Source: Margaritispora aquatica (taxonomy: Eukaryota > Ascomycota > Leotiomycetes > Helotiales > Discinellaceae). Taken from it: a stretch of DNA of 64,000 bases. The notes beneath the pieces were generated by a model, which was given only the letters and a program-made list of their open reading frames with translations, did not search any database and was not told the origin of the DNA. How positions within the stretch are numbered: the first letter of the stretch is position 1; each line of letters starts with the position of its first letter. The stretch lies in NCBI GenBank assembly GCA_007644065.1, contig VJWN01000004.1, positions 1,426,001-1,490,000 of the forward strand. The letters run 5' to 3'. The translations under genes and the position numbers were made by a program. This document shows, in pieces, positions 1-11,740 of this stretch.

Positions 1-1561
1 CAGCTACCTGCTCACCTAAGGTATAGATGGAAATCATTGGACTTTGTTGACCGGTTCATACTCGGTATTCGAGGGATATCGACGGGAAAGCAAGAAAGGT
101 ATCAGGGGACCACTACAAGATCATGAGAATCGCTGTTGAGACCAATACACCTGCATCCACCACCACTCCTGGGCGCAAGACCAGATTTTCTTGCGAAAGC
201 TTGCAGCTTGCAGCTTGGGAATTTTTTGTTGCATTTCGCAGTCTTGCTGCAAGGAAGTGGATTCGGACAATGATGACTGTGTTTGGAGCATCATCTGAGC
301 AGTTGCCCAGGCTAAGGCGACATTGACATCGACATCAAATCATCAAAGATGTCAGGTTAGGACCACAGCGAAACAGCCGCATGTCAAAAGCACAAGAAGA
401 GGCTCTTACACAACTACTCACACCACTCTGATACCGTGACGGGTCTTTGCTGCACATCGCAAAAACGATCACCACGTTGCGGATCGTTCGAGACTCGCCA
501 TCCGCCAGCCCTACATGGTTCTCGACGCCTCTTTATACGGAATATCGTACGATGAGATCGAAGATCGCAATTCCTGTTGCCAGTGCGTATTTCCATCCCT
601 ATTCTACCCCATATTCCTTATGCCATACCCAATGAAAAACAAGTGTGGAGGAGCGAATTCAAATCTTTGTTGCGGATCGCTTTTTCTGCCCAGCTGCTCA
701 AGGTTTCCTTGGAGCGGTCGAGATGTCATGGCAGTGAATCCTTCCCTCGACCTCAGCTGAATAGGCACGGCAATATGGAATCTTTCATATTTGACTTACC
801 CCACAGATACCCCTCCGTATCTGTGCGTGCAGCTGAACTTACCGTTCTTTGAGCCTTGCTTGCTTGCATATGCAGGGCATCTGGGGGTTTGGATCGAAAT
901 TGCGGTGTCAGTACCCAGTGCTGATAGTAATGAGGCTGAAGCACGAAATAGGGGAACTTGAAAGGCCAAACAGAGGGTGAGTAGCGTTTCGTTGCACGTC
1001 GATTAAATATGGATCTCAGTGTGTTGACTGGCTCGGAAAGTTAGCTGCTGACGAGGTGTGTATGTGAGTATATCTGTGTGGTCTTGGCAAGTGAAGGGGT
1101 CTCTCTGACTCTCTGTCTGAGGCACCTGGGTTGCATGCATCAGAGGTTACACCGTGTTGTGCGGCTGAGAATCACGAGGTGCTGTACGAGGCTGTACAGC
1201 AAGGTGCAAGTTTTCTATGTTTCTGGAAGGTTTGATTGTGTACTAGAATTTTGTGAATTTCGAGTAGATACACGAAGTTTTGGCGAGCTCAAAGCTAGTT
1301 TTTCGGACAGTGTATTGCTCAGGCTGAGGCACTCAGCAGCGTATTGCAGCATGGCTATTCGAGGCTTTTAATTCTGAATGGGACATATTTCCCTCGGAAT
1401 ATTCATTGACCTAAAGTTCTAAAAACGAAAGTGAGATTCTCAGCAAGACGACCAAACAATAGCAGCAGTCCATAAAACTACCCTCTAAGCTCCAAGCCTC
1501 GTGTAGCACCGTATCAAAGCCATGTACCAGCCGAAACGAATGTCAGAGCCTCAGTTTACGC
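1..1561. other. gene-poor left end with degenerate repeats
   Basis: I see no convincing gene here. The short open frames lack family similarity, and several begin at GTG or TTG. The stretch holds three copies of a degenerate repeat whose core is TGCACATCGC (near 222, 451 and 671), described separately. Positions just below 1562 are the probable 3' untranslated region of the peroxidase gene on the minus strand. Confidence 0.6.
222..782 (+). repeat. degenerate TGCACATCGC repeat, left cluster
   Basis: Three units are recognisable. One at 222-240 (TTTTTTGTTGCATTTCGCA) is diverged. One at 444-540 has the exact core TGCACATCGC at 451-460, a second module (GGATCGTTCGAGA) at 481-493 and a third module CTCGACGCCTC at 521-531. 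One at 664-782 has core TGCGGATCGC at 671-680, then GGAGCGGTCGAGATG and a CTCGACCTC...AATATGGA-like module. All lie in the same orientation as the cluster at 4.5-5.9 kb. Unit spacing is about 220 bp. No coding potential is conserved across copies. Confidence 0.6.
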
Positions 1562-2584
1562 TTACATCCCAAGGTGCAAATCCTTAAGCCCTCGAGCAGA
1601 AACCGTGGTATTCTGTCCAGTAACCAGATTGGCAGCCGCGGCAATCATGCGTGATGCAGCCTGAATCTGTGCAAAGCCAATTGGAGTTTCTTTTCTCACC
1701 CAACCCAACTCCGACGGCAATTTTTCATTCTCTACGTCTCAAGTCAGCACTGCTAATAGCTTTCATGCACCCCAGGTGAAGGAAAACCGTGTGAAGAAAC
1801 CAAATACTCACGGAACCAAAATTCAACCATAGCCCTACTCACCGTCCCCTCGTTCGCATCGCCAAAGACCAAGAACGGACCAGCCATCTCACCAAGACTC
1901 ACCGTCTCAGTCAACTCATCGAACTTGTAGCCCGGGTTATAGGCCTTGGATATCACCTGTCGGTAAACCTTGCTCATAGCCACCATGTTGGCGTTGAGGG
2001 TGTCGCCTGTCCAGTGTGCTTTGGAGGTGTCAAAAATAGTTTGGTTGAAGACGTGGTTGTTGCCGAAGAAAGCATCTTCACGGGAGATAGAGGCGTCGTG
2101 CTCGAGGCCACCGACACGGTTGAGCTGATTACTGAAATAAGTTAGCATGGAGCTTTGCAACTATATCTCAGACCTAGTGGGGACGTACAGGGTAAAGAAT
2201 GTAGCGTTAGGCTCTGTATTGATGCTGTTTCCATGTCTCCACATCGATTTAGCGACGGCCTCTTCAAAGTTCAAGGCTGTCGTGATCGCGTGGACAGCGT
2301 TTGCTTCGGTGATGTTGGTGCCATCTCGAGGAAGAAACCCGTGATTGGCGAGAGTGTTCAACATTGGACATGGACCACGAACTGGATACTGTTAGTCTCG
2401 CGGGCACACCAATTTCGAATTCTGAGTCCTTACATTCATTTGGACGGGCAGGAGCCCATTCGATGAGAGAGCCACCTCCTCCCAATGAACTAGATCCCAA
2501 TGAACTAGATGTCTTCTGTTGGAAGGACCTGTGTGCCGAGGTAACAGCCAAAGCAGAAGCGAGAGAGATGATAGACAAAATCAT
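1562..2584 (-). CDS. secreted chloroperoxidase-like haem-thiolate peroxidase (peroxidase family 2)
   Basis: Predicted extracellular haem-thiolate peroxidase of the chloroperoxidase/unspecific peroxygenase family, about 277 aa. It would oxidise or halogenate small organic substrates with hydrogen peroxide. Exons are 2584-2434, 2381-2189, 2131-1812 and 1731-1562, with introns of 52, 57 and 80 bp. The start was chosen because it opens a clear signal peptide (MILSIISLASALAVTSA). After the first splice comes RGPCPMLNTLANHGFLPRDG, the family's proximal motif with the haem-ligating Cys at about residue 55. After the second splice comes LNQLNRVGGLEHDASISRED, containing the Glu-His-Asp acid/base site at about 125-127. 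The C-terminus reads NEKLPSELGW, then a short tail. All key residues are present and the length fits the short-type enzymes. No neighbour suggests a pathway, and the gene sits inside the repeat field. The family call is firm; the substrate is unknown. Confidence 0.9.
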
Positions 2585-5500
2585 GATTTCGTTGGATGAT
2601 GTATGGTTCTGCTGAACTTCCCTTCGATGCAAATACAGATGAAGATTTAGCAAAGAAAGAATATAGCTGGTGCTTTCAAACTCGAGAGGTGGAAGGAATG
2701 GATGGTTTTTATACTGGATGGAATATTCGTCCCTTCTCATTAGCAGTCAACACTCATGATCACTTGAACCTTTGCCATAAGCAGTATGCGGTATACGCTA
2801 TACGACTTGTGACAAATATCCAATGATACAATGGCATTTGGCGACGGCCTCATTGCTTTACTGCATTTCATATCGTTGGCTTGGCTTTTTGAAATTAGAT
2901 GGAGCATCCGACGTATCTCGTGGGCGGTGCTAGGATCGTATTATCAACCACCTGCAATCTTCATATATACTACAGAAGAGCAATTTCAAGGTCAAGGTAG
3001 TGAAAACTACCAAGCCCAAAACACATCCTAGATTTATATCTCCAGTCAGTAACAGTAGGAAGGTGGACTGGTCTGGTTCAATACTTACAAGACTAGCTTC
3101 CGACACTTTTGTAGTGATTTCACTTGATTTAGGCTGGTTCTTCAGCTACTACCGTTCCCATTGCGAAGGCTATCATAATACACGGTGCTTGATAAGAATA
3201 TTTTCGATTTTCATGCCATGTCGACATGCTAACTCCTGTTCTACTGAGGAGCAAGAGCCGATCTTGGCCATCTGGAAAAAGAGTTGTCTTGAAACTGTAA
3301 TAGATGGCGAAGTGGCTGTATGGCCATCAGTTTGAGCTTCTGAACCAATCGGACCCCACCGCGTAGGAAAAGTATGATGTATTCTACTTGCCTTATTCCT
3401 GACTTCATTCTCACTTGGCGATAGTCGATCAATAACGAAATGGTGGCAAGGTGGTCCGGTACGGGACGGTTCGGTTCCGGTGGTATAACTCCATACATGA
3501 GAATTATACTGTATTATACAATCTAGTATTTCGACTGGTGAGTTTGATAGATCTGAGTTAATTTCGAAATACAAACGTATGAGTAGATGGTTGATGAGTC
3601 GTGTCAACTTGACGCTAGTCTGGGAATACTTCTAAATATCACTCCTAAGGTATGAAAGCGGCCTACATTTTTGAGAGGAGGAGATGTATAGCACCTCATA
3701 GATACTGCTACTAAAGATTTTCGGGTCTTGAGAAATACTGTATGATGGAATACTGTCATACCAAGAGACCGAACATAACCTAACCGAGAGGAGTCTCGAT
3801 GTCCTATTTTGACTGCCCAGCCCTTTCAAAAACGTTTGAGTTGGCCATCCTCCGATTGAATACGATATCCCAAGGCCCCTTTCTCGAAACAAGCGGCTCC
3901 CAGTATACCGCATGAATTTCCCAACTTAATCCCAGCATACGAGACGTAAGGATCAAGCCAAAGACTCAAAAGTATATATCCTGTCCGATCGGTCACCGTA
4001 GTGTATACGGCCATTTAAATGGCGCGTATTCCTAGAGACACTGAGTGGCTCGTTTGAGAACTCCCCTGTTGGATGCTTACAGTTGAAAAGGCGAGTAATC
4101 GTTGGTTCCGAGAGATATGGATGTCCAATTTCGTGGGGAGGTTGGCATATTAATTGGTACTTTTACGTGACGCTCTGGCAGGTGAAAACATGAAAATGTG
4201 CGACTGGGAAACTCATAACCTAGCAGTCAAACAAAGATGATTTCCATTCCTCGTCCAGATGAATCACGTGGAAAGTCCTGATTGAATAGGTAGGTCAACC
4301 TCTCCCAGAGGTTGAAACTTCACTCGGTCCCGTAACCAAAGGTTAGGAGAAGCATGTGGTTCGGTAAACAGCAACTAAAGTCGAATGTCTCAAGGCAGTT
4401 GTGGCCTTACATTCCTTCCACGAAGAAGGCCGTCTTGCGATTCATCCCAAGAGAACTCATAAAATCACAAGAATCTTTCGTTGCACATCGCGAAAAGATC
4501 GTCCATATTTGGAGTGTTCGAGATGGCGGTTATTTGTAGCGATCGTCGGTCAGTGCCATGGCTACACCCATGCAGTTTCGGTGAGAAAGCTGCCACTTCA
4601 GCTCTGGAAGCTTAGATCTGCAAAACAAAATTAAAAAAATATCGTTTTGATGCACATCGCAAATGTGATCGCCATGTGGAGGAGCGTTCGAGATGTTCAA
4701 AAGCAATTTTTGTTGGTAGCGGTACATGGTTGAGACTCCTCGAGGTTGTCGCTACCGGATGCCACGAGGTTGCCAAGAAACGCCTAGAACAGCAAATGCA
4801 GTATTGTGGCTTCTCAACAGATCAAAGACTACTTTTGGACGTCGCTTGTGTAGTGCAAAATATTAAGCAAATGACTTCTCTTCTCACAGTTAAACCGTGG
4901 GTTTTGTTGCAGATCTTAATGTTGCCCAGCTTGCCAAGGGTCGAGGCCCAACATACCAAGAACCCTATCAAGAATAGCAACGTCGCAAAGAGTCCCCAAA
5001 ATGGGAGCACGACATCAAATGCGTGGTATCCATTCCAAGTAACCAAACATCTTCAAGAAAAACTCGAGTTTGTTACTCTGATGCACTTCGCAAAACGATC
5101 GTCCAGCTATTGCCCACATCGAGAGTGTTTTGGAGCAGTCTAGACCACGGGTTGGATGATGCAGAAACGAGGAACATCCCCAAGGCTTGGGCTCGACGCC
5201 TCAATATGGACAATTCCGGTTTCCACGTTTGCTTTGTTTCGTTTTCAGCAATCATCGGCTGTGAAATGGATAATTGTGAGTTTTGATGCACATCGCGACG
5301 GCTGGATCGGCAGGCTGAATACTCGAAATGGCACTGTTCCCAAGCTCGTAGCATGAAGAGTGTACGGACGTAAATTTGTAGCAGAACCGAGCATTCTTTG
5401 AGGCCATGGAATAGGCCGCAGAGTCCTCAAATATCTATATTGGGGTTTTGTTGCACATCGCTATTTCGGTGATCTACATTCAGCTCTGGTCAGGTGTGCT

Positions 5501-6450
5501 TCGGCTTGGTGGGTGTCCTCGTTGCTATTCCATGTGATTTGACCTGAACGACTCGCATCGTACTCGTCAAAGATGTTTCTTGAGCCAATGCCTTGGAGCT
5601 TTTCCCAGACAACGTGCTAGACTCAGTTAATCCATAAACTTCGATGAAATCAATTCTTCTCATCAAGTAACGTGCTGGAATGGCTGTATATGACTGTGCC
5701 TTTTGTTGCAGGTCGAAATCCAGGGACCAGGACTCCAGAATCCCAAAATGGGGATTAGACGGACCTCGGAAACCCAATGGGACAACACAAGTGCAAAACC
5801 ACACGAATCCAAGACGACACTTTCGTCACTCGAATCTTTGACGCACATCGCAGTTTTTGGGATCGGCACCTGCCAACTTGGGAATTGAGCTGTGGAGCGT
5901 TTTCTTTGATGCTGTAGATGATCTTCAAAGCGGATGGCCGAGTCTCGACTTCTGGGTCGTCAGGGTTCTAGATCTAGGTGGCACGTGATGAGCTGCCATT
6001 CGAGTCTGAGGTGCCTTTGCTTCTTATGAAGTACAGTCAACCACATTGAATGAGATATCTAGGTAGCTATCTAGCAGTCGTTAAAAGATACCTAAATGCA
6101 GAAGAATCAAGGAGAAGATATGCCAGCGTGATTTAGGATGCTTAGCATATGAGCTTGCCGAATTAGGTTAGAATGGAGTAGTACTCGCTTAAATCAACTC
6201 AATTTCATCATTCCTGGCTTCTCTAAACAAGCGGACAACACTCCACCAGGGACTCTGCCCAAGAGCTCGAACGGTCTTCATATTAAGAGCGATGAATGTG
6301 TAATTATTTCGATGGGCAATCAATCTCATCTCTTTCATCTCGGATCAAAGATGAGCTATTCCTTCACTCGATTCATTTTCTGTTTGACTTCCATTCTCGC
6401 GCCCTCGTAGTATCAAACTTGATACACAAACTACTACATCACCTACCAAA
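2585..6450. other. 3.9-kb gene-poor region, repeat-bearing
   Basis: No gene recognised. Open frames between 2.6 and 4.4 kb, including the longest on the minus strand at 3173-3607, have no family signature and no supporting splice structure. From 4.47 to 5.88 kb the stretch is built of degenerate repeat units annotated separately. The last 250 bp before 6451 should hold the promoter of the RAD51-like gene; pyrimidine-rich DNA at 6331-6410 is consistent with this. Base composition is not strongly AT-rich, so classic RIP-degraded transposon DNA is not obvious. Confidence 0.55.
4475..5875 (+). repeat. degenerate TGCACATCGC repeat, right cluster
   Basis: Same-strand repeat units of about 140-250 bp. 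The core TGCACATCGC is exact at 4482-4491, 4651-4660, 5287-5296 and 5452-5461. It has one mismatch at 5082-5091 (TGCACTTCGC) and 5842-5851 (CGCACATCGC). Weaker copies lie near 4900 (TTTTGTTGCAGATC) and 5700 (TTTTGTTGCAGGTC). Most cores are preceded by TTTTG or TCTTTNG and followed by a GATCG box within about 10 nt. In several units GGAGNGTTCGAGATG follows (about 4508 and 4680). A third module, CTCGACGCCTC, recurs at 5192-5202, matching 521-531. Indels between units shift any reading frame, so conservation is at nucleotide level. Confidence 0.65.
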
Positions 6451-8208
6451 ATGCTAGAGAAAGATCATTCCGTGATCAACAATGCGGATGCGCCTCCTGA
6501 GCCAGCAATACCAATTCTGGCCTCACATTTGCTAGATCTGGAAGAAAAGCAGAGGTCTCGTTTCTCAGGTGGAAATCGAGACGAGAAGATCAAGTCAGAA
6601 TGTGCAGAGATAGATGAGCTTCTTGGTGGAGGGTTTGAGCGAGGTATCTTGGTGGGAATTAGCGCTGATGGAAATATGGGAAGATTGGTATGCTTTTTTT
6701 TATTTTTTTTAAAGACGCCGCTGTACTTTTCATCTTGAGATAGCCCGAAGACAAATTGAAGACGTTATCGTATATTGGTCTCTCGAAGGAAAGACAGAGA
6801 CTTGATCCAAAAAAAGGGATTTCAATAGCAACTTCGATCCAAGGAGGCATGTATGTAGAATTGTAACTAACAATCCTCCAGATATCACTTCACCTCCTAG
6901 CTTCAGTATTGATATCATATCTACTAGAGGCCGATCATCCAAGCACCACTCCAAATGAAATCTCAAAGGCCATCGTGATCGACACAACAGGTTCATTCCC
7001 ACTCTCTCTTTTTGCCAAAGTCCTTAAGGCCCGCATTCTCAGTGCACACGATCTCTCTGCCCGAACAACCAATCAAACAGCCAATTATCCGCTTGCGCAT
7101 GAAAGTATGGGCAGGCCAGCTGGCAGTAGTGTAGAATCTGATGTGCAGAGATGTTTAGAGATGGTTGCGCTTAGTCGGGTCTTTGATGTTGAAGGTTTGT
7201 GGGAAGTGCTTGGTGAGGTTGGTAGAGGCACGAATGAGGTGGACACAGGAGATATTACTCCTGCTGAGAACCAAGAGAAGAAGCATGAGATTATTGACAG
7301 CCAAGAAGATATCACACCAATAGATGACGAAGTTACTACATCTCCAACGACCAAGACACCGAAAGAAAACGCAAGTCGAGGCACAGAAATCATCGTCATA
7401 GACAACATGACACACATAATCAACGATCTCTTCGCTCGCAAAGAGAAAGGAGAAGGTTCGTCCTCTTTCCCCATTTGCCCACCATCCATGTCTATCAATC
7501 TCAAAACCACAACTAATGCTTCTACTCATATGAATAGCACACACACTCCTCTCCCCCCTCTCACAAACTCTTCACACGATCGCCTCAACGCAAAACATTC
7601 TCATCATCCTACACAACACAACTATTTCTTCAAAGCCAAGCTACACCCCTTTCCAAACGACAAAAACAGATACAGATACCCACAATCACGAGCAACGCCC
7701 AAACCCAAATCCACAAGCACACCCACCCAAAAGCACACAATACCCGCCTCCGTCCCTCCCAAAATCCATCTTCCCCTCCAACTCCCATAAACCCGCTCTG
7801 GGACAAATTTTCGCCGCCTTCCCCTCACTGCACCTCTTCCTTTCTTCTCACCCCAAATCCCGGATCGATGCCGATACTTTGTACAACCAAGATGGCGACA
7901 CATCACAAGATCTTTCAGAACAGAGAGGGAAAGTAGAATTCTGTACCGTGCTGGAGGTGCTGAAAGACGAAACGCCCTTTTTGGGCGTTGATAGGCAGGA
8001 AGGGAAGGAGAGGAGGTTTGGGTGGAGAGAGCAGCGGTGGACGGCGCTTGATGGTGGTGGAGACATGGGCACGGGAGTGGATTTAAAGGGGGCGTTTATG
8101 ACGAAGGGCGATATGAGAGGGCTAGGCATGGAGAGGGAGAGATATGGAGGGCTCACAGATGTGGGAAGAATGGTGAAGGTTCATGGATTTGGGGGACGGA
8201 AGGTGTGA
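6451..8208 (+). CDS. RAD51/RecA-family-like protein, degenerate Walker A
   Basis: Predicted 493-aa nuclear protein resembling fungal RAD51-like recombination proteins. Exons are 6451-6687, 6882-7455 and 7538-8208, with introns of 194 and 82 bp; splice phases join cleanly. The N-terminus carries CAEIDELLGGGFERGILVGI, the usual RecA-core lead-in. The P-loop that should follow reads GISADGNM (residues 69-76), with Asn-Met where Lys-Thr/Ser belongs. A good Walker B, EIIVIDN, lies at about 248-254, and exon 3 resumes with HTLLSPLSQTLHTIASTQNI, typical of the helix after it. The middle (about 170-245) is acidic and low complexity. The C-terminal third contains KPALGQIFAAFPSLHLFL and a Gly/Arg-rich tail. 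It may be a RAD51 paralogue that binds but does not hydrolyse ATP, or acts structurally. The exact orthologue (Rad55/Rad57/other) cannot be named. Confidence 0.75.
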
Positions 8209-9912
8209 GCTTTTGTCCTGTGTGTATCTTAGTGTCTGTTGTACGAAGTACAAAGAGAGAAGGTTCAGATCTACGTAGCTAAATTGATATTTGCTCTTCA
8301 GCTAGAAGATGGCCGTGATGTGACGGCTTTCATTTCGAGGCTGTACTATCGTTGAACTAGACTCCCTAAAGTAAAGAGATTAGAATTGGTACAATCTGCA
8401 GAGAATCTACCAGCTGTGCTACTTATTCTAGCACTCTAATTGGATCTCAATTGTCTTCCTTGGATATAATAAATTACAAATCCGGAAATCTTCCAAAGTT
8501 ATAGTGTCCAGAAAACCACAAGTCCTACCTGGCCTTCCTCTCAATACAGTGCTGCTTAGTGCTTCTCCATGTTTCTCTTGACAATGCTTTAGCTACCTAG
8601 CCTTGTCTCTCTTCTCCATCCTCTTACCTAGGTACCTACCCTCTCTCCACAACTTCCACCCTCAACCCTCTCCCCTCTCCCCTCTCCCCTCTCTTATCCG
8701 CCCTAACAAATGCAATTAACTCCTCACTTCCCAACCCCAATCCTCAAGCCCTCACCAAAATATCCCATCTCCCAACTCTAGTCCAGTTGAATTCACACCT
8801 CAATCCCACTCGACAGACTTCCCTCCCACATATCTGTAATGCCCATTCCCACTCCCGCGCATGATCCAGTCTATTCAAGCCTGAGAATCCATACTTGCCT
8901 CCCCATACCCATCCATATCCACGCACAACCAACATAACATGCCGTGCCTTACCATGCCTCACTTACTCACCCAACTAGCAGCTCTTCCAATACTGCTGTC
9001 ACTGCTGTCACTTATTCAGATTGCTTGGTGTATTTATTGCTTGATCTTCCGATCGAGGCACAATGCAGGTATAGACAGCAGAGGGTGTTAACGAAATCAT
9101 TTCAATCAAATCTAGTTTGGTTCAATTCAACAATATTTGAAGACACATACAGCCAACCAACCATCAAACGGCGAAGGAAGCTTGACTCGACTCGACACAA
9201 GGTGGAATTGCAATTTGAGACACAACAAATGGACGAAAGAAAAATAGACAGAGCAGTCAATAATATCTCCGTATGAGGCATACAAACGTGGTCAAGTTAG
9301 CAAAAACCTACAACCGCCTTCCATTTCTTCGAAGCCTCGACCTGAATGTAGTAGCCTCAAACGATGGGACTTGACCAGTACTGCTAGTGCATACATAAAA
9401 GTAAGGTCGAAGATGTATTCACAAGTATTATAGTATAATCAAGTCAAAAGTTAAGTATCGGAGAGCATGTTGCCAATAAACAAGCTATGTTCGATCGTAA
9501 TCTCATATTCGTAAAACCTATATACCTTGCATGCTGCATCATATCGTAACGCATTGCATCGTAACGTATCGATAGAGCTGACCGAAGTGCAAAAACTTGA
9601 CGAAGCTTAAACTGCTATGCACAAGAAAAAACTGACTGCATGTTGAGTCGCCTCCCAGCAAAAGCCATCAATCACCATCACCACCATAAAGTGCTCCCGA
9701 AACATGCAGGCAAACCCACCAGACACACATCGAGACGAAGTACCATCGAAGTGGTAACCACGAGGACATGATATTTGCAATGTCCATTCATTCCCAGCAA
9801 AAAGCTCGCAACAGTATCCCATCATGCATCCGTATTCCCTAGCCATGTGGCTCCAAATTTATGTTCATACTTCACCATTCCATTAACTCGTCAATTGACC
9901 TGGTATCGGGGT
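8209..9912. other. intergenic, no gene seen
   Basis: Convergent gap between the RAD51-like gene and glucokinase, so mainly 3' untranslated and terminator DNA. It contains a pyrimidine-rich tract with a CCCCTCT repeat at about 8671-8695, and the sequence CCTAGGTACCTACC near 8627. A 79-codon frame on the minus strand (9607-9846) lies just beyond the glucokinase stop and looks like untranslated sequence. Confidence 0.55.
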
Positions 9913-11740
9913 TCATGCCTGAACAGCAGCGACACCGTCCTCCGTTTCCTCTTCATCCTCGCCCATTTGCTCAAGTCGAGCTGCAAGGTCGTTGGCGTAG
10001 TTGTTTTTGGCCTCCATCTTGGCAGCAACTAGTGCAATTAAAGCAGCACCGACACCCGATCCGTCCTTGGCAATGCCGATACGGACTTTGCGCTCACCAA
10101 GAACACCGATTTGTGGCAAGGCACGGAGAGACTCGCGCATAACGTCCTCGAAACCTGGGTAGAACTCGACCAGACTGCCATCGACACCAATATCGACAAT
10201 CTCATCCTCATTGACGGCAAGACCAGCTGTGTCGGCAAGCTTGTTGATGGTTGCGGAGGCTGCTTCGGCGATGTTAAGATTCTTGATATCCTCAACGATC
10301 TTTGCTGCAGATGCGGGTCCTGGTACAGTAGATGCGCCTGGAGCTAAACGTCCAGTGTGAATAATGATTGCTCCGATGGCAACACCCGCAAGAAGACCAG
10401 CGCGACGAGCAATTGCGTGAGCAATGATCTTGACAGCTTCAGCATCTTCGTAACTGGCTGCTGATACTCCAAGGGATTTCTCAATCTCTTGTCTCAGAGC
10501 ACGAAGTCCATCGCTGTTGTCAGCCTCAGCAATAGACAAAATGCTGCTGTCGACAGCCCATTGTGTGTGTAGGGGAGACTTCTCATCGATAATTGTGGTA
10601 GTTCGGTAATCATTCTCGGACGAATTCTCATCTCTGAAAAGGGCGACTTTAGGATTCTTGATAAGATCGCAAAGGGCAATTCGAAGGATTTCTCCCAGGA
10701 ACATGCCCGAGATTCTCTTCTCGAACATTTGAACACCTGGATTGACGCTGTCTCTATCAAGTTGAGCATCATAGGGAGTAGTGGGCAGGACCTTGAGGCC
10801 ATTGTCAAAAGAGCCCCACTCGGTATTAACAACCATGTCACCAGAGCTCTTGTCGAAGTCACCTTCAACAGCTTTGGTGATCTTATCCATCTTCTCAACA
10901 TAGGCTCCGTTAGTGCCGGTTCCGAAGATCGCACCAAGTAAAGTTCCTGTCTTTCCAGGTGATGCATAAGATCTAGCCATGAGAGTTCCTACTGTGTCAT
11001 TGACAAGAGCGGCAACCTTGACAGGCAGACCAAGAAGATCGATTTCTTGCTGTAGGAGCACACAAACATCTTGTCCGACGGCGTCTGGAATGTCAAATCC
11101 CTTGGTCCATCTCATCAATGTGCCTCGGTTGATGCCGATTTGGTGAATGGGGAAACTGAAGGTAAATCCTAATCGGAAGATGTGCTCATCCCTATAACCT
11201 TCTGGTGTGCTTACAGTGGCTCGTCGGGTAATGTGGGCAGCGAAGTGATCCTCGTGGTGAGTCTTGAGGAAAAGTTCGATTTGCTTGGCCAGAAAGGCAA
11301 AGAGTTCCTTAGCCGTCTTTGCAACCATGAGTTCCCGAGGAATTGGGACTTTTGATTGTAAAAGGCTGAAGGTGGTATCTCCGTTAAGCTGAATTGAGCA
11401 GACTCTGAAGTTGGTTCCCCCGAGATCTACAGCAAGATACAGTCCCTGCGTATGTTAATGCTTTGTTCTAAACCAGATGTATGTTACAATTCTTACCTTC
11501 TCTGTGCCATTTGGTACACCAGTGACATACGTAGGAATTTGGCTCATTGTGGTGCCATTCTTTACCAAACCCTCATCTGCGAAGTTATCAATATAAAATC
11601 CTTGTGTATGTGAGATTGTACACACTCAGCTGTGCCTGAAACTCGATTGCTACTCTCTTAGCATCTTCTGCCGTGAAATCAAATTCGGCAGCAACCTTCT
11701 CGGCCTCCCCGCGAAGATTTTCGGTTGATATAGGTGCCAT
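9913..11740 (-). CDS. glkA: glucokinase (hexokinase family)
   Basis: Cytosolic glucokinase that phosphorylates glucose with ATP at the first step of glycolysis. Exons are 11740-11626, 11576-11497 and 11445-9913, with introns of 49 and 51 bp; the product is 575 aa. The start is the ATG that opens MAPISTENLRGEAEKVAAEF; the two short 5' exons then give MSQIPTYVTGVPNGTEKGLY, closely matching filamentous-fungal glucokinases rather than hexokinase. Visible motifs are DLGGTNFRV (72-80, phosphate-binding), LGFTFSFP (about 157-164), LVNDTVGTL with the catalytic Asp at about 215, and GTGTNGAY. A C-terminal extension ends in an acidic EEDEEETEDG-like tail. Nothing is missing. The gene is convergent with the RAD51-like gene and has a long upstream region. 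Confidence 0.95.

Noticed and set aside
3173..3607. 144-codon minus-strand frame in the gene-poor region
   Set aside because: Begins at a non-ATG or weak start, overlaps another frame on the same strand, and has no recognisable motif.
4401..5354. Possible repeated peptide (CDVxQ-like) on the minus strand of the repeat units
   Set aside because: Some units share GDxxCDVxQ, but others are frame-shifted by single-base indels and contain stops, so protein-level conservation is not supported.
2600..6400. RIP-degraded transposon
   Set aside because: No strong AT bias, terminal repeats or transposase/reverse-transcriptase remnants are visible.
9607..9846. 79-codon Cys-containing minus-strand frame after glucokinase
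   Set aside because: No signal peptide and no regular cysteine pattern; lies where the glucokinase 3' untranslated region should be.
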